A stretch of 29,502 nucleotides of DNA from QHCE01 sp038260095 (GTDB taxonomy: Bacteria > Actinomycetota > Actinomycetes > Mycobacteriales > QHCE01), in NCBI GenBank assembly GCA_038260095.1, contig JBBSOC010000022.1, forward strand, positions 1-29,502, given 5' to 3'. Shown in pieces: positions 7,296 to 15,142 of this stretch; positions within the stretch are counted from its first letter, which is position 1; the number at the start of each line of letters is the position of its first letter. The notes under the pieces were generated by a model, which worked only from the letters and a program-made list of their open reading frames with translations, was not told where the DNA came from and did not search any database. Made by a program: the position numbers and the translations under genes.

Positions 7296-8711
7296 AAGCA
7301 GTGATCCCGGCGTGTAGCTGGCGGCGTGAGGGTTGGCGGTCAGAATCGGTTCGATCTGAGCCACTACGTCAGCGACCTGCTCGGTCGCTGCGCCCGTGAG
7401 TGAAAGCGGATCAGCGAGCACCGCCTCCAACTGCGCCCGAGATAGCGGCAGGCGAGGGTCGGCCGCCAGCGCGCCGATCAGATCGCAGTCTTGGCCCTCG
7501 CGGGCGCCCAGGACCGCTGCCACCGAGTGTTCTTTGATGATCTCGTGGGCGCGCTCCCGGCCGAGCCCGGCGCCCACCGCCGCCAGCAGCACTTTCGTGG
7601 TGGCCAGGTATGGCAGGTAACGCGCAAGCTCGGTACCAACCACCGCCGGAAATACTCCAAACTCATCAAGCACCGTGATCGTAGTGTTGAACAGGCCATC
7701 CGCGGCGTAGCAAGCGTCCGGCAGCGCAACCCGCCGAACCACCGAACACGACACGTCCCCTTCGTTCCATTGATCACCGACCAGCTCACTGATCATCGAC
7801 AGGTAGCCTCGCAGCACGACGGCAAGGCCGTTGATCCGCTCACAGGAGCGACTGTTCATCTTGTGCGGCATGGCGCTGGAACCCACCTGCCCTGCACGGA
7901 AACCCTCGGTCACTAGTTCATGCCCAGCCATAAGCCGGATGGTGGTGGCCAGATTGGCCGGGGCGGCGCTGGCCTGCACCAGCGCGGCGAGCACATCGAA
8001 ATCCAGCGATCGGGGATACACCTGGCCAACACTGGTTAGCGTGTGGCTAAAGCCCAGGTGCCGCGCCACCCGGCGCTCGAGCTCGGCGAGTTTGGCTCGA
8101 TCGCCGCCAAATAGCTCCAGGGTATCCGCGGCCGTGCCCACTGGACCTTTAATTCCACGTAACGGGTACTGCTCGATCAACGCTGTGACACGGTGAAAGG
8201 CCACTAGCAGTTCCTGTGCCACCGTGGCAAACCGCTTACCGAGCGTGGTGGGTTGCGCGGCGACGTTGTGACTGCGGCCAGTCAACACCAACGCGGCATG
8301 CTGGGCGGCAAGCTCCGCCAGCCGGGCCAACGTGGCAATCATCCGGTCGCGGAGCAACAGCAGAGCGTCACGCAACTGAGCCTGCTCAATGTTCTCCGTG
8401 AGATCCCGCGAGGTCAGACCTTTATGTATCTGCTCGTGTCCAGCGAGAGCGTTGAACTCCTCGATGCGCGCCTTTACGTCGTGCCGGGTGCGCCGCTCCC
8501 GCGTAGCGATCGACTCGAAGTCCACCTGTTCGGCCACAGTCTCGTAGGCGGCGATCGCACCTTCTGGTACGTCAACCCCAAGCTCATGCTGCGCGCGCAG
8601 TACCGCGATCCACAACCGGCGCTCGGCAATGATTCGGCGCTGTGGGGCGAAGATCGCGGTCATCTCCGGCGAGGCATATCGCGAGGCGAGCACGTTCGGG
8701 ACCATTGTCAC
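7293..8711 (-). CDS. purB: Adenylosuccinate lyase
   Basis: PurB acts twice in purine synthesis: it cleaves SAICAR to AICAR and adenylosuccinate to AMP, releasing fumarate each time. The 472-residue protein has the superfamily signature SSAMPHKMNSRSCE at about residues 278-291, the TSRDLTEN block near 100 and GRSHNVAAQPTT near 145-156, which carries the catalytic His. The start is the GTG overlapping the purD stop (GTGA), with AAAGG 9 bases upstream; an ATG two codons later is the alternative. The C-terminus YTPGSLL is the normal family end, so the element inserted at the stop codon has not changed the protein. Confidence 0.96.
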   Translation of the reverse strand: MTMVPNVLASRYASPEMTAIFAPQRRIIAERRLWIAVLRAQHELGVDVPEGAIAAYETVAEQVDFESIATRERRTRHDVKARIEEFNALAGHEQIHKGLTSRDLTENIEQAQLRDALLLLRDRMIATLARLAELAAQHAALVLTGRSHNVAAQPTTLGKRFATVAQELLVAFHRVTALIEQYPLRGIKGPVGTAADTLELFGGDRAKLAELERRVARHLGFSHTLTSVGQVYPRSLDFDVLAALVQASAAPANLATTIRLMAGHELVTEGFRAGQVGSSAMPHKMNSRSCERINGLAVVLRGYLSMISELVGDQWNEGDVSCSVVRRVALPDACYAADGLFNTTITVLDEFGVFPAVVGTELARYLPYLATTKVLLAAVGAGLGRERAHEIIKEHSVAAVLGAREGQDCDLIGALAADPRLPLSRAQLEAVLADPLSLTGAATEQVADVVAQIEPILTANPHAASYTPGSLL

Positions 8712-10015
8712 CGCCGCGCACCTTTAGTAAGCACACCATCGATCGCCGCCGCGGCAATATCGCGGCGGAAATACGCTCCGTCGAAGGTGATCGTGGACGC
8801 GGCGCGATATGCCCGATCTCGCGCCTGAGCCAGGTCCTTCCCCACGCCCGTTACCGCGAATACGCGGCCCCCGCTAGTGACGAGCCGCTCACGATCATCG
8901 CGAACTGTGCCAGCATGAAAGATGTGTCCCTCATCACCCGGTTGATTCGCGCCCGTTTGATCCGCGCTCTCTCGATTCGCACCACCAAGGAAGCCGGTGA
9001 TTTCCTCGCCGAAGTGGGCGTCGATGGGGTACCCGCGTGAGGCGAGCACCACAGTGACCGCGGATTCCTCTCGCCACCGCGGCGCAGGCTGTTGGGCGAG
9101 CGTTCCGGTAGCCGCGGCGTGTAGCAGACTAGCCAGTGGAGTCGCAAGTAAGGGCAGCACGGCTTCAGCTTCAGGGTCACCGAAGCGAGCGTTGAACTCC
9201 ACGACTTTGGGCCCGGCACTGGTAAGCGCGAGACCGACGTAGAGCATGCCCGAAAATGGGATGTCCGCCTGGCGCAGCTCAGTGAGCGTAGGGTGCACCA
9301 CACTGGACATCATCTGCTCGGTAAACCCTGATGGCAGCCATGGCAGCGGGCAGTAAGCGCCCATTCCGCCAGTGTTAGGGCCAGCATCACCGTCGCCGAG
9401 GCGTTTGAAGTCCTGCGCTGGCAGCAAGGGCACGGCCGTAACGCCATCGGTGACTACCTGCAATGACACCTCTGGGCCATCTAGATACTGCTCGATTACG
9501 ACGCGCTCGCACGCCATGGCGTGGTTGAGTGCCACGTCACGATCGGTGGTGACCACCACTCCTTTGCCCGCGGCCAACGCATCGTCTTTCACCACATATG
9601 GCGGCCCAAACTCACCGAAAGCTTGGGTGGCTTGCGCCATGGATGAGCAGGTGCGAGACACCGCGGTAGGAACGCCAGCTTTGTGCATGATCTGCTTGGC
9701 GAAGGACTTTGAGCCTTCTAGCTGAGCCGCGGCGGCGGACGGCCCGAAACAGGCGACACCGGCTTGTCGCACCGCATCTGCTGCCCCCGCCACCAGCGGA
9801 ACCTCGGGTCCAATCACTACCAGGTCGGCGTTCCAGCGGCCCGCCAACCGCGCAATCTGCTCCGGGCTGGAAAGCTCGACCGGCGCCAACTCGGCAAGCT
9901 CAGCGATACCAGAGTTGCCGGGGGCACAGCATAACGCTGTGACGGCGGGGTCCACCGCGAATGTGAGGCACAACGCATGTTCGCGGCCACCACTGCCGAT
10001 CACCAAAACGCGCAC
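8708..10015 (-). CDS. purD: Phosphoribosylamine-glycine ligase (GAR synthetase)
   Basis: PurD ligates glycine to phosphoribosylamine, step 2 of purine synthesis. I place the start at GTG 10015 because it gives the conserved N-terminus VRVLVIGSGGREHAL. The longer open reading frame to 10084 would translate through a perfect hairpin and has no family support. ATP-grasp features are present: KDDALAAGKGVVV in the first half and VVEFNARFGDPEAEAVLP towards the middle, with the Glu and Asn that bind metal. No ribosome-binding site is visible before the GTG, and the long hairpin ends only 12 bases upstream. The stop overlaps the purB start as GTGA. Confidence 0.95.
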   Translation of the reverse strand: MRVLVIGSGGREHALCLTFAVDPAVTALCCAPGNSGIAELAELAPVELSSPEQIARLAGRWNADLVVIGPEVPLVAGAADAVRQAGVACFGPSAAAAQLEGSKSFAKQIMHKAGVPTAVSRTCSSMAQATQAFGEFGPPYVVKDDALAAGKGVVVTTDRDVALNHAMACERVVIEQYLDGPEVSLQVVTDGVTAVPLLPAQDFKRLGDGDAGPNTGGMGAYCPLPWLPSGFTEQMMSSVVHPTLTELRQADIPFSGMLYVGLALTSAGPKVVEFNARFGDPEAEAVLPLLATPLASLLHAAATGTLAQQPAPRWREESAVTVVLASRGYPIDAHFGEEITGFLGGANRESADQTGANQPGDEGHIFHAGTVRDDRERLVTSGGRVFAVTGVGKDLAQARDRAYRAASTITFDGAYFRRDIAAAAIDGVLTKGARR

Positions 10016-10027
10016 GATATGAGGGTA

Positions 10028-10087
10028 CGGGTGGCATCTGTGGGGGCTAGGCGCAGGTACCCGCCTAGCCCCCACAGATGCCACCCG
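10028..10087. terminator. Perfect 26-bp stem-loop between the NlpC/P60 gene and purD
   Basis: Bases 10028-10053 pair perfectly with 10062-10087, leaving an 8-base loop. There is no T-run on either side. On the minus strand it lies 15 bases after the NlpC/P60 stop codon and ends 12 bases before the purD GTG. The simplest reading is a strong terminator or mRNA processing/stability element separating the two genes; U-less terminators are common in actinobacteria. Its perfection and closeness to the purD start also suggest an effect on purD initiation. Confidence 0.6.
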
Positions 10088-10102
10088 CCAGAACTCCAGA
10101 CC

Positions 10103-11428
10103 CTACCGACCGGCAGGTCTAGTCGCGCCGATGTACTTCGGCTTACCCGCGATGCTTTGCTCCTTCACGACCTGACCGAAGTCAGGCGCATTCACCATCC
10201 GGTCTCCGCCCAGCGACATTCCGACATGAGTAACGTTGTTTGGGGAGTCGCCGAAGAACAGCAAGTCGCCCGGCTTGTGATCAGCTCCGGCTGGCAAACG
10301 TGGACTTTTATTATACTGGTCTTGGGCGGTGCCCCGAGCGCCGTGCCAGACACCAGCGGCTTTATACGCCGCGTCGGTCAGCCCAGAGCAGTCGTACCCC
10401 TTACCACCGTTGCCGCCCCAGACATAGGGCATGCCCTGCTTACTACAGGCGAACTTTGCCGCCGCTACCCCCGGACTCGACGGACCTGACCCTAGAGAGC
10501 CACATCCTCCACCCGAGGATGCAGGGCCGGGTCGTGCCGGAGGTGCGGGGGCGGCGGCGGGGTTCACTGGAGCCTGGTGTCGGCGAGTAGGCCTTTGTAT
10601 AGGTCCGGCCGCAGGTCCGGGTTGAGGAGTAGTCCCGTACGCAGATCCGTCTGCAGACCCGTGCTGCGGGCGGGTAGACCCGTGTGAACCGGGCCGGTAT
10701 CCAGACCCATCTCCAGGCCCAGAAGGGCCATCAGATCCGTACGCAGATCCGTCTGCAGACTGATACGGGCGGGTAGGCCGGTGTGAGCGTGAGCCGGTAG
10801 GTCTGCGTGTAGATCCGTCTCCAGACCCAGAAGGGTTACTAGGATCGTACTGATCTCGGGATGGGTATGCCTCTCTTTGCTGAGAGCTCCCATTTCGCTG
10901 TGGGCGATCCCCTTGCGATTGCTCTTCTCCTCGGTGATTTCGCCGCCTGGTGGGTGTGGTCGCCGCCATGTAATCCGTCGTGTTTGGTTCAGCGATCGGC
11001 GTAGCCGGTGTGCCCACGAAACAACCGTCAGCTCCACCCTGCTCAGCAACGGTGGCGGTGGGACTCGTCGTTTCGCTCTCGGTGGCCGAGCTATAATCCC
11101 GCCCGGGCTCGGCTACCTCGTCGTTGGCCGCCTCACCACCGGTAACAGCGGGCACCTCGTCCGAGGACGCGCTGGCTGATTGGGGAGTGGTTTCCGGCTG
11201 GACCCCAGTGCCCTCGGTAGCCGGCGTCGGTAGATTGACCGGAGTGGCTAACGGCAAGGATGTCGGGCAGAACTTGGGAGCGGCGGCCGAACTGGAAATA
11301 GGCGTTACCGCCGCGGTGCGAGCAACATCAGAGTCATTTCCATCTGGCACCGCACCATGATGCGATGCTGCCCCCGCGGCCAAGGCCGCAACTAATGCCG
11401 TCACCACTTCCGCCATTTTTTGTACCAT
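10103..11428 (-). CDS. Secreted NlpC/P60 family peptidoglycan hydrolase with long Gly/Ser/Pro/Arg linker
   Basis: This is a cell-wall endopeptidase candidate of about 441 residues. The N-terminus VVTALVAALAAGAASHH looks like a signal sequence. Residues of roughly 30-310 are low-complexity and rich in Ser, Thr, Pro, Gly and Arg, with repeated SADGSAYG units, suggesting a wall-spanning linker. The C-terminal 120 residues are an NlpC/P60 domain: CSKQGMPYVWGGNGGKGYDCSGL with the nucleophile Cys near residue 347, and VTHVGM with the catalytic His near 401. Such domains usually cut D-Glu to diaminopimelate bonds in the stem peptide. The ATG at 11428 is preferred for the GGTGAG just upstream; a GTG at 11443 is also open. 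It is divergent from tyrA. Confidence 0.85.
   Translation of the reverse strand: MVQKMAEVVTALVAALAAGAASHHGAVPDGNDSDVARTAAVTPISSSAAAPKFCPTSLPLATPVNLPTPATEGTGVQPETTPQSASASSDEVPAVTGGEAANDEVAEPGRDYSSATESETTSPTATVAEQGGADGCFVGTPATPIAEPNTTDYMAATTPTRRRNHRGEEQSQGDRPQRNGSSQQREAYPSRDQYDPSNPSGSGDGSTRRPTGSRSHRPTRPYQSADGSAYGSDGPSGPGDGSGYRPGSHGSTRPQHGSADGSAYGTTPQPGPAAGPIQRPTRRHQAPVNPAAAPAPPARPGPASSGGGCGSLGSGPSSPGVAAAKFACSKQGMPYVWGGNGGKGYDCSGLTDAAYKAAGVWHGARGTAQDQYNKSPRLPAGADHKPGDLLFFGDSPNNVTHVGMSLGGDRMVNAPDFGQVVKEQSIAGKPKYIGATRPAGR
10635..10760. repeat. 24-bp direct repeat inside the NlpC/P60 linker
   Basis: An identical 24-base sequence occurs at 10635-10658 and 10737-10760, 102 bases apart, and encodes SADGSAYG in the linker. 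Shorter degenerate copies (GATCCGTCTSCAGAC-like) lie around it, up to about 10840. This is a typical slippage-prone linker and could vary in length between strains. Confidence 0.75.
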
Positions 11429-11606
11429 GGAACTCACCCACACTTTGCGTACGGCCCCGTAACAAAATGAAATTTCTTATGCATCAAAACTAGGGCCACC
11501 GTTACGTTAAAGTTAACTCCGCGGGGCCACAAAAAGACGTTCGTTTTCAACTTCTGTCCAAACAGTCAGGCGATACAGACGGACGGTTCGAATTCGAAGG
11601 AGCACC

Positions 11607-12608
11607 ATGTTCAACAAGATCGCTATCGTGGGCATGGGTCTTATGGGGGGCTCCATCTGGAAACGCCTCGTGGCCGCGGGCTATCCGGTTTGTGGCTTCG
11701 ACCGGAACCCGCAAACGCGAGCGGCGGCCCGAGCGATTGCCGCCACCACCTCCAACCGCGCCGCCGAGCAGGTTATGAGCACCATCCCCGCAGCTGTTGT
11801 TGGCGCGGACTTAGCAGTTATAGCGGTGGCTACGCCTGAAGTGGAGGACGTGCTGCGCGATATTTTCGCCACCGGCTATCGGGGTCTACTCACCGACATC
11901 ACGTCCATTAAAGCTCCGGTGGAAAATTACATCCGAGTCAAATATCCGGGAACGCGCTGGATCGGCGGTCATCCCGTCGTGAGCTTTGAAAACGCTGGCT
12001 TTACCGCAAGCGACGCGAACCTGCTGGATGGGCGCCCCTGGGTGCTGTGCATTGACGCGGTGACCAAAAGCTCCAGCGCCCTGGCGGACTGGCTTGCGCT
12101 GGCTAAGCTCATCACCGATCTGGGCTATCGGGTGATGCCGATGAGCGCGGTTGACCACGACGTATCCATGGCGCGAATTAGCCATATTCCGCACTTGGTG
12201 GCCAGCGCTGTGACCCGCACCGCGACCGTTGCCCCGGTCGCACCGGTTGCGCTGTCTCTGGCTATGAGCGGCGATGCGTTCGCTGAGGTAACTCGCGTGG
12301 CTGGGACTACCGCGGAGCGGACCGCGGAATTCTGTGCCTTCAACTTGACCGCGCTCGACGCTGAGTTGGAGCACATGATCGAACAACTCAATCAAGCCCG
12401 GCACATCATGCGGCGCCCCGGTGCCGTTCCCGCGCTGAGCCGCTGGTTCGAGCCTGCCCAAGCCGCGAGAACTGTGTGGCCTGCTCACAGCGGTACACCA
12501 CAGCGCAGCCCAGCCAGCCTGGAGCAGCTACTCAAGATCGGCCGCGTTGGCGGCTGGATCACCGAGGTGCACGGCGGCGAGATCACCGCCGTGTTGCCGG
12601 AGCCCTAA
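11607..12608 (+). CDS. tyrA: Prephenate dehydrogenase
   Basis: TyrA converts prephenate to 4-hydroxyphenylpyruvate for tyrosine synthesis. The 333-residue protein begins with a Rossmann fold: VGMGLMGGSIWKRL matches GxGxxGGS, and CGFDRN ends the second strand with the Asp expected for NAD preference. Further on are TDITSIKAP, WIGGHPV, and the helical C-terminal domain with VDHDVSMARISHIPHLVASA, which includes the catalytic-site His. No ACT regulatory domain is present. The ATG has a clear AAGGAG 5 bases upstream. The gene appears to stand alone, ending at a strong hairpin that is shared with the convergent gene. Confidence 0.92.
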   Translation: MFNKIAIVGMGLMGGSIWKRLVAAGYPVCGFDRNPQTRAAARAIAATTSNRAAEQVMSTIPAAVVGADLAVIAVATPEVEDVLRDIFATGYRGLLTDITSIKAPVENYIRVKYPGTRWIGGHPVVSFENAGFTASDANLLDGRPWVLCIDAVTKSSSALADWLALAKLITDLGYRVMPMSAVDHDVSMARISHIPHLVASAVTRTATVAPVAPVALSLAMSGDAFAEVTRVAGTTAERTAEFCAFNLTALDAELEHMIEQLNQARHIMRRPGAVPALSRWFEPAQAARTVWPAHSGTPQRSPASLEQLLKIGRVGGWITEVHGGEITAVLPEP

Positions 12609-12653
12609 ACGCACGAGGCGTTGAGCTGACGGAGTTGCGTGATAGCGCAAGTA

Positions 12654-12690
12654 GGGTGGCTGCGCGGCGTGCCATGCCGCGCAGCCACCT
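12654..12690. terminator. Bidirectional hairpin terminator between tyrA and the convergent repeat-protein gene
   Basis: GGTGGCTGCGCGGC at 12655-12668 pairs perfectly over 14 bases with 12676-12689 around a 7-base loop. It lies 46 bases past the tyrA stop and 8 bases past the stop of the convergent gene, so it can serve both. There is no long T-run. Confidence 0.75.
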
Positions 12691-12697
12691 CTAAGCA

Positions 12698-13096
12698 CTA
12701 GACGGCAGGTACAGCCGGGGCACCCGGCACGGGCGGCACCGCAACCGGCGGAGTCGGTACAGGTGGCACAGGAAGCCCCGCCGGCGCAGGAACTACATCT
12801 GTAGGAAGCTTCGCTGGTACAGGTGGCACCGCCGCGGGCAAAGCCGGGACCGCCGCTGGTACAGGTGGCACCGCCGCGGGCAAAGCCGGGACCGCCGCTG
12901 GTACAGGTGGCACCGCCGCAGGCAAAGCCGGGACCGCCGCTGGTACAGGTGGCACCGCCGCGGGCAAAGCCGGCAGTCCGGCAGGTGCGGGAGATGCCAG
13001 CTCCGTAGCGGCGACTGCTTGATGGGCAACAAGTAATGCTGCCGCGGTAAGACCGGTTGCTAGCGATGCTTTGATTACGGCTGATCGTTTACTCAT
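12698..13096 (-). CDS. Secreted Pro/Ala/Val-rich repeat protein
   Basis: This 132-residue product has a clear signal peptide (MSKRSAVIKASLATGLTAAA, then LLVAHQAVA, with cleavage after AVA). The mature part is almost wholly Pro, Ala, Val and Leu. It holds four tandem copies of the 14-residue unit AVPALPAAVPPVPA, followed by a shorter PPVPTPPVAVPPVPG region. No anchor, catalytic motif or cysteine is visible. A wall-associated spacer or surface protein is likely, but function is unknown. A strong GGAGGTG lies 8 bases before the ATG. It is convergent with tyrA and divergent from the Asp-box protein gene. Confidence 0.8.
   Translation of the reverse strand: MSKRSAVIKASLATGLTAAALLVAHQAVAATELASPAPAGLPALPAAVPPVPAAVPALPAAVPPVPAAVPALPAAVPPVPAAVPALPAAVPPVPAKLPTDVVPAPAGLPVPPVPTPPVAVPPVPGAPAVPAV
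12813..12980. repeat. Four tandem copies of a 42-bp coding repeat
   Basis: Units start at 12813, 12855, 12897 and 12939. The first three are nearly identical, with one G/A difference near 12919, and the fourth degenerates at its end. Each encodes AVPALPAAVPPVPA. The near-identity at DNA level points to recent expansion, and copy number is likely to vary. Confidence 0.85.
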
Positions 13097-13441
13097 GTTG
13101 AGAACACCTCCGCTTGTGGCGGCACCGGCGCTGCCAGTGCCGAACAGCTCTTAAAGCCGCTCCTGGTTTCTCGCCACACCTAACAATTCGATATGCGAGC
13201 TTGACTAGTATTAGACCTAATTGATCTGAACACCACAATTGTGAGAAATGTAATCTAAAAGTAGTAAAAGCAATAACGGGCGTTGTGTCCGCTACTGGGC
13301 AGTCCATTGTTTTCAAGCCCATGTCACTCACACACCCGATTGGCGCTTCCATAAGAGCCTGCGATCAGCCACCCGACCCCGTAGAGTGAATTGGTCGCAC
13401 TGAATGCGGCGATACTTTCATCACTCACCTCGAAGGCCGCC
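13097..13441. other. 345-bp divergent intergenic region with an AT-rich core
   Basis: No gene is seen. The central part (about 13185-13275) is clearly AT-richer than its surroundings and contains a perfect 10-bp palindrome, CACAATTGTG, at 13234-13243. Promoters for the repeat protein (minus) and the Asp-box protein (plus) must lie here, but no pair of hexamers is convincing. Confidence 0.4.
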
Positions 13442-14569
13442 GTGAAAAAACTATCGACCATCGTGCCCGCTGTTTTCCTCGTCCTCGTATTGGTGGCAAG
13501 CCCGGCGATGGCAGACAGCAAACCGGTAGAGACTTCTTCCGCTTGCGTACTGCAGTCCGGGGAGCACAACGATGGTTACGCCGCGTTTCCTTCTGTCACG
13601 CACACCAGTAGCGGACGTATTCTTGCTACCTGGTGGCTAGGCACGGGGCATCAGAGCGCTGGCGGAAAGATCATGCTCAGCGAGTTAATCCACCCCCGCG
13701 CCCAGTGCGGATGGAGCAAGCCTCGGATCATCGCGTCCGAACAGTCCCAGAAGTACAACATTGGGCCGGCTGGAATCACCGAAGCTGGCGATGGAACCCT
13801 GCTCATCGGTGTGGTCCGCTACGAAGCTCAGTCAGCCACATCGGCTCGTGACTTCCGTTCCTACGTCATACGCTCCAAGAACGGCGGGAAGACCTGGGGA
13901 CCGCTAACACCCCTTAAAGCTGGCTATGGCGGCGACATCTCCTACCCGGCGTCGTTGAAAACTTTGCCCGACGGCAGCGTGCTCGCGGCGCTGTATGGAA
14001 ACGACAACCCCGACGTGGCATACGACGGGAAATGGTATGTGCGCCTTGCCCGCTCCACTAATGGCGGACGAACGTGGAGACCGTGGGGAACGGGGGTTCC
14101 CAGGGTTTCAGGGCGACAGTGGGCCGAGCCCCAGCTTCTGGTTGATAGTGCCGATGGCCGCCGGCTACTCATGGCGTTGCGGTACGACGCGCCTCGTGGT
14201 GCCAGCGACACATCTGGGGCTTTCCTCGTCCAATCCAGCGATAAAGGACAGACCTGGAGCACGCCGCGGCGGATAACCAGCAAAACTTCCGGTATGCCCA
14301 CTATCGCCCGACTCCACAATGGCTTATACGCGTTGGCCTACCGCGATATGGACCACAAAGGGTTCCCTTTCCGTTACGCGACCAGCCGTGACCTCACGAC
14401 CTGGACGATGGGCAATGACGTCACTGGCGGCTCCAACCGACGCATGTTATATAGCGGTATCGCTAGCATCGACAGAAATAACACGGTGGTCGTTTACGGA
14501 CTAGAAAATCCCGAAAGCGATCCTGCCGGTTGGGCGAGCGTCCACTCGGCGCTCATCGCTGACGGATAA
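13442..14569 (+). CDS. Secreted Asp-box (BNR) repeat protein, sialidase-like
   Basis: The product of about 375 residues has a signal peptide (KKLSTIVPAVFLVLVLVAS, cleavage after AMA). It contains three Asp-box motifs, SKNGGKTWGP, STNGGRTWRP and SSDKGQTWST, spaced as in a six-bladed sialidase beta-propeller. It would act outside the cell on a glycan. However, the RIP motif that supplies the first catalytic Arg in true sialidases is not seen; the equivalent region reads FPSVTHTSSGRIL. Activity is therefore uncertain, and it may be another BNR-fold glycan-binding or hydrolytic protein. The GTG at 13442 is chosen because it is preceded by AAGG and gives a proper signal peptide; the frame is open 17 codons further. 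Confidence 0.75.
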   Translation: MKKLSTIVPAVFLVLVLVASPAMADSKPVETSSACVLQSGEHNDGYAAFPSVTHTSSGRILATWWLGTGHQSAGGKIMLSELIHPRAQCGWSKPRIIASEQSQKYNIGPAGITEAGDGTLLIGVVRYEAQSATSARDFRSYVIRSKNGGKTWGPLTPLKAGYGGDISYPASLKTLPDGSVLAALYGNDNPDVAYDGKWYVRLARSTNGGRTWRPWGTGVPRVSGRQWAEPQLLVDSADGRRLLMALRYDAPRGASDTSGAFLVQSSDKGQTWSTPRRITSKTSGMPTIARLHNGLYALAYRDMDHKGFPFRYATSRDLTTWTMGNDVTGGSNRRMLYSGIASIDRNNTVVVYGLENPESDPAGWASVHSALIADG

Positions 14570-14585
14570 GACCTGCTGCGGGTCT
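14569..14585 (+). terminator. Weak hairpin after the Asp-box protein gene
   Basis: AGACC and GGTCT form a 5-bp stem starting at the last base of the stop codon, followed by a pyrimidine-rich stretch (CTTCCCTCC). The stem is short and this is a tentative terminator. Confidence 0.25.
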
Positions 14586-14661
14586 CTTCCCTCCACCGGG
14601 ACTTTCTCCACCAGATCGACCCGCTATTCTCAACCGGTCGCGACCTGGTGAAGGATGGCCT

Positions 14662-15105
14662 ATGAAATCAAGCATCGAACTCTCCGATCGTGAGCGCGCC
14701 AAACGCAGCGCTCTGATCGCTCTGGCTGTCGTGGCCGTGGCCGGCGTTTTCACCCTGGGCTGGTACTGGCTTGTGGGTGTGGACCAGCCCAAAGACAACC
14801 CCCGCGTCATAGTGGGGAAATACATGAGCGCCGTCCGCAGCAAAGACGTCCATACGGCTCAAGATCTACTCTGCGCGGAGCTAGCCAAGAATAAGCAAGA
14901 TGTCGCTGATCGAGCTAAGCGTTTCCGTAAGCTGGAGTACAGCATTGGCCGTGCCAGCAAGCAATCTGACACCGAGTACCGGGTCGACGTTGCCGTGGAC
15001 GCCGTAGTTAACCTCTCCGGGCAAGACACACCCACCAAAACCACATATATCTTCAAAGTAATCCAGGAAAACGACGACTGGCGAGTCTGCGGCATCACCA
15101 CCTAG
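14662..15105 (+). CDS. Small membrane-anchored protein with an extracytoplasmic NTF2-like domain
   Basis: The 147-residue product has a short charged N-terminus, one membrane segment (about residues 15-40, SALIALAVVAVAGVFTLGWYW), and a soluble domain. That domain starts PRVIVGKYMSAVRSKDVHTAQDLLC and ends with a YIFKVIQENDDWRVCGITT strand pair. The pattern of a helical start and a final beta strand closing on W-R-V-C-G is typical of DUF4878/NTF2-like lipoprotein-type domains in actinobacteria. Two Cys (in LLCAEL and VCGI) could form a disulfide. AAGGA lies 7 bases before the ATG. Function is unknown. It is convergent with glyA across a 37-bp gap. Confidence 0.7.
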   Translation: MKSSIELSDRERAKRSALIALAVVAVAGVFTLGWYWLVGVDQPKDNPRVIVGKYMSAVRSKDVHTAQDLLCAELAKNKQDVADRAKRFRKLEYSIGRASKQSDTEYRVDVAVDAVVNLSGQDTPTKTTYIFKVIQENDDWRVCGITT

Positions 15106-15142
15106 CGGGAGAGCCCGACGGGTACGGAACCCAGGTTGAACT

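Noticed and set aside
10016..10084. Upstream extension of purD to 10084
   Set aside because: The extra 23 residues are read through the 26-bp hairpin and precede the conserved GTG-initiated N-terminus.
10564..11049. A 161-codon minus-strand frame with apparent repeats overlapping the NlpC/P60 gene
   Set aside because: It is another frame of the same repetitive linker, so its repeats are inherited from the DNA; the main frame carries the signal peptide and the catalytic domain.
11886..12488. A 200-codon minus-strand frame inside tyrA
   Set aside because: It is antisense to a well-conserved prephenate dehydrogenase and shows no domain or ribosome-binding site.
12813..12980. Regular repeats considered as a CRISPR array
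   Set aside because: The 42-bp units are contiguous with no spacers, lie in frame in a coding sequence, and have no cas genes near.
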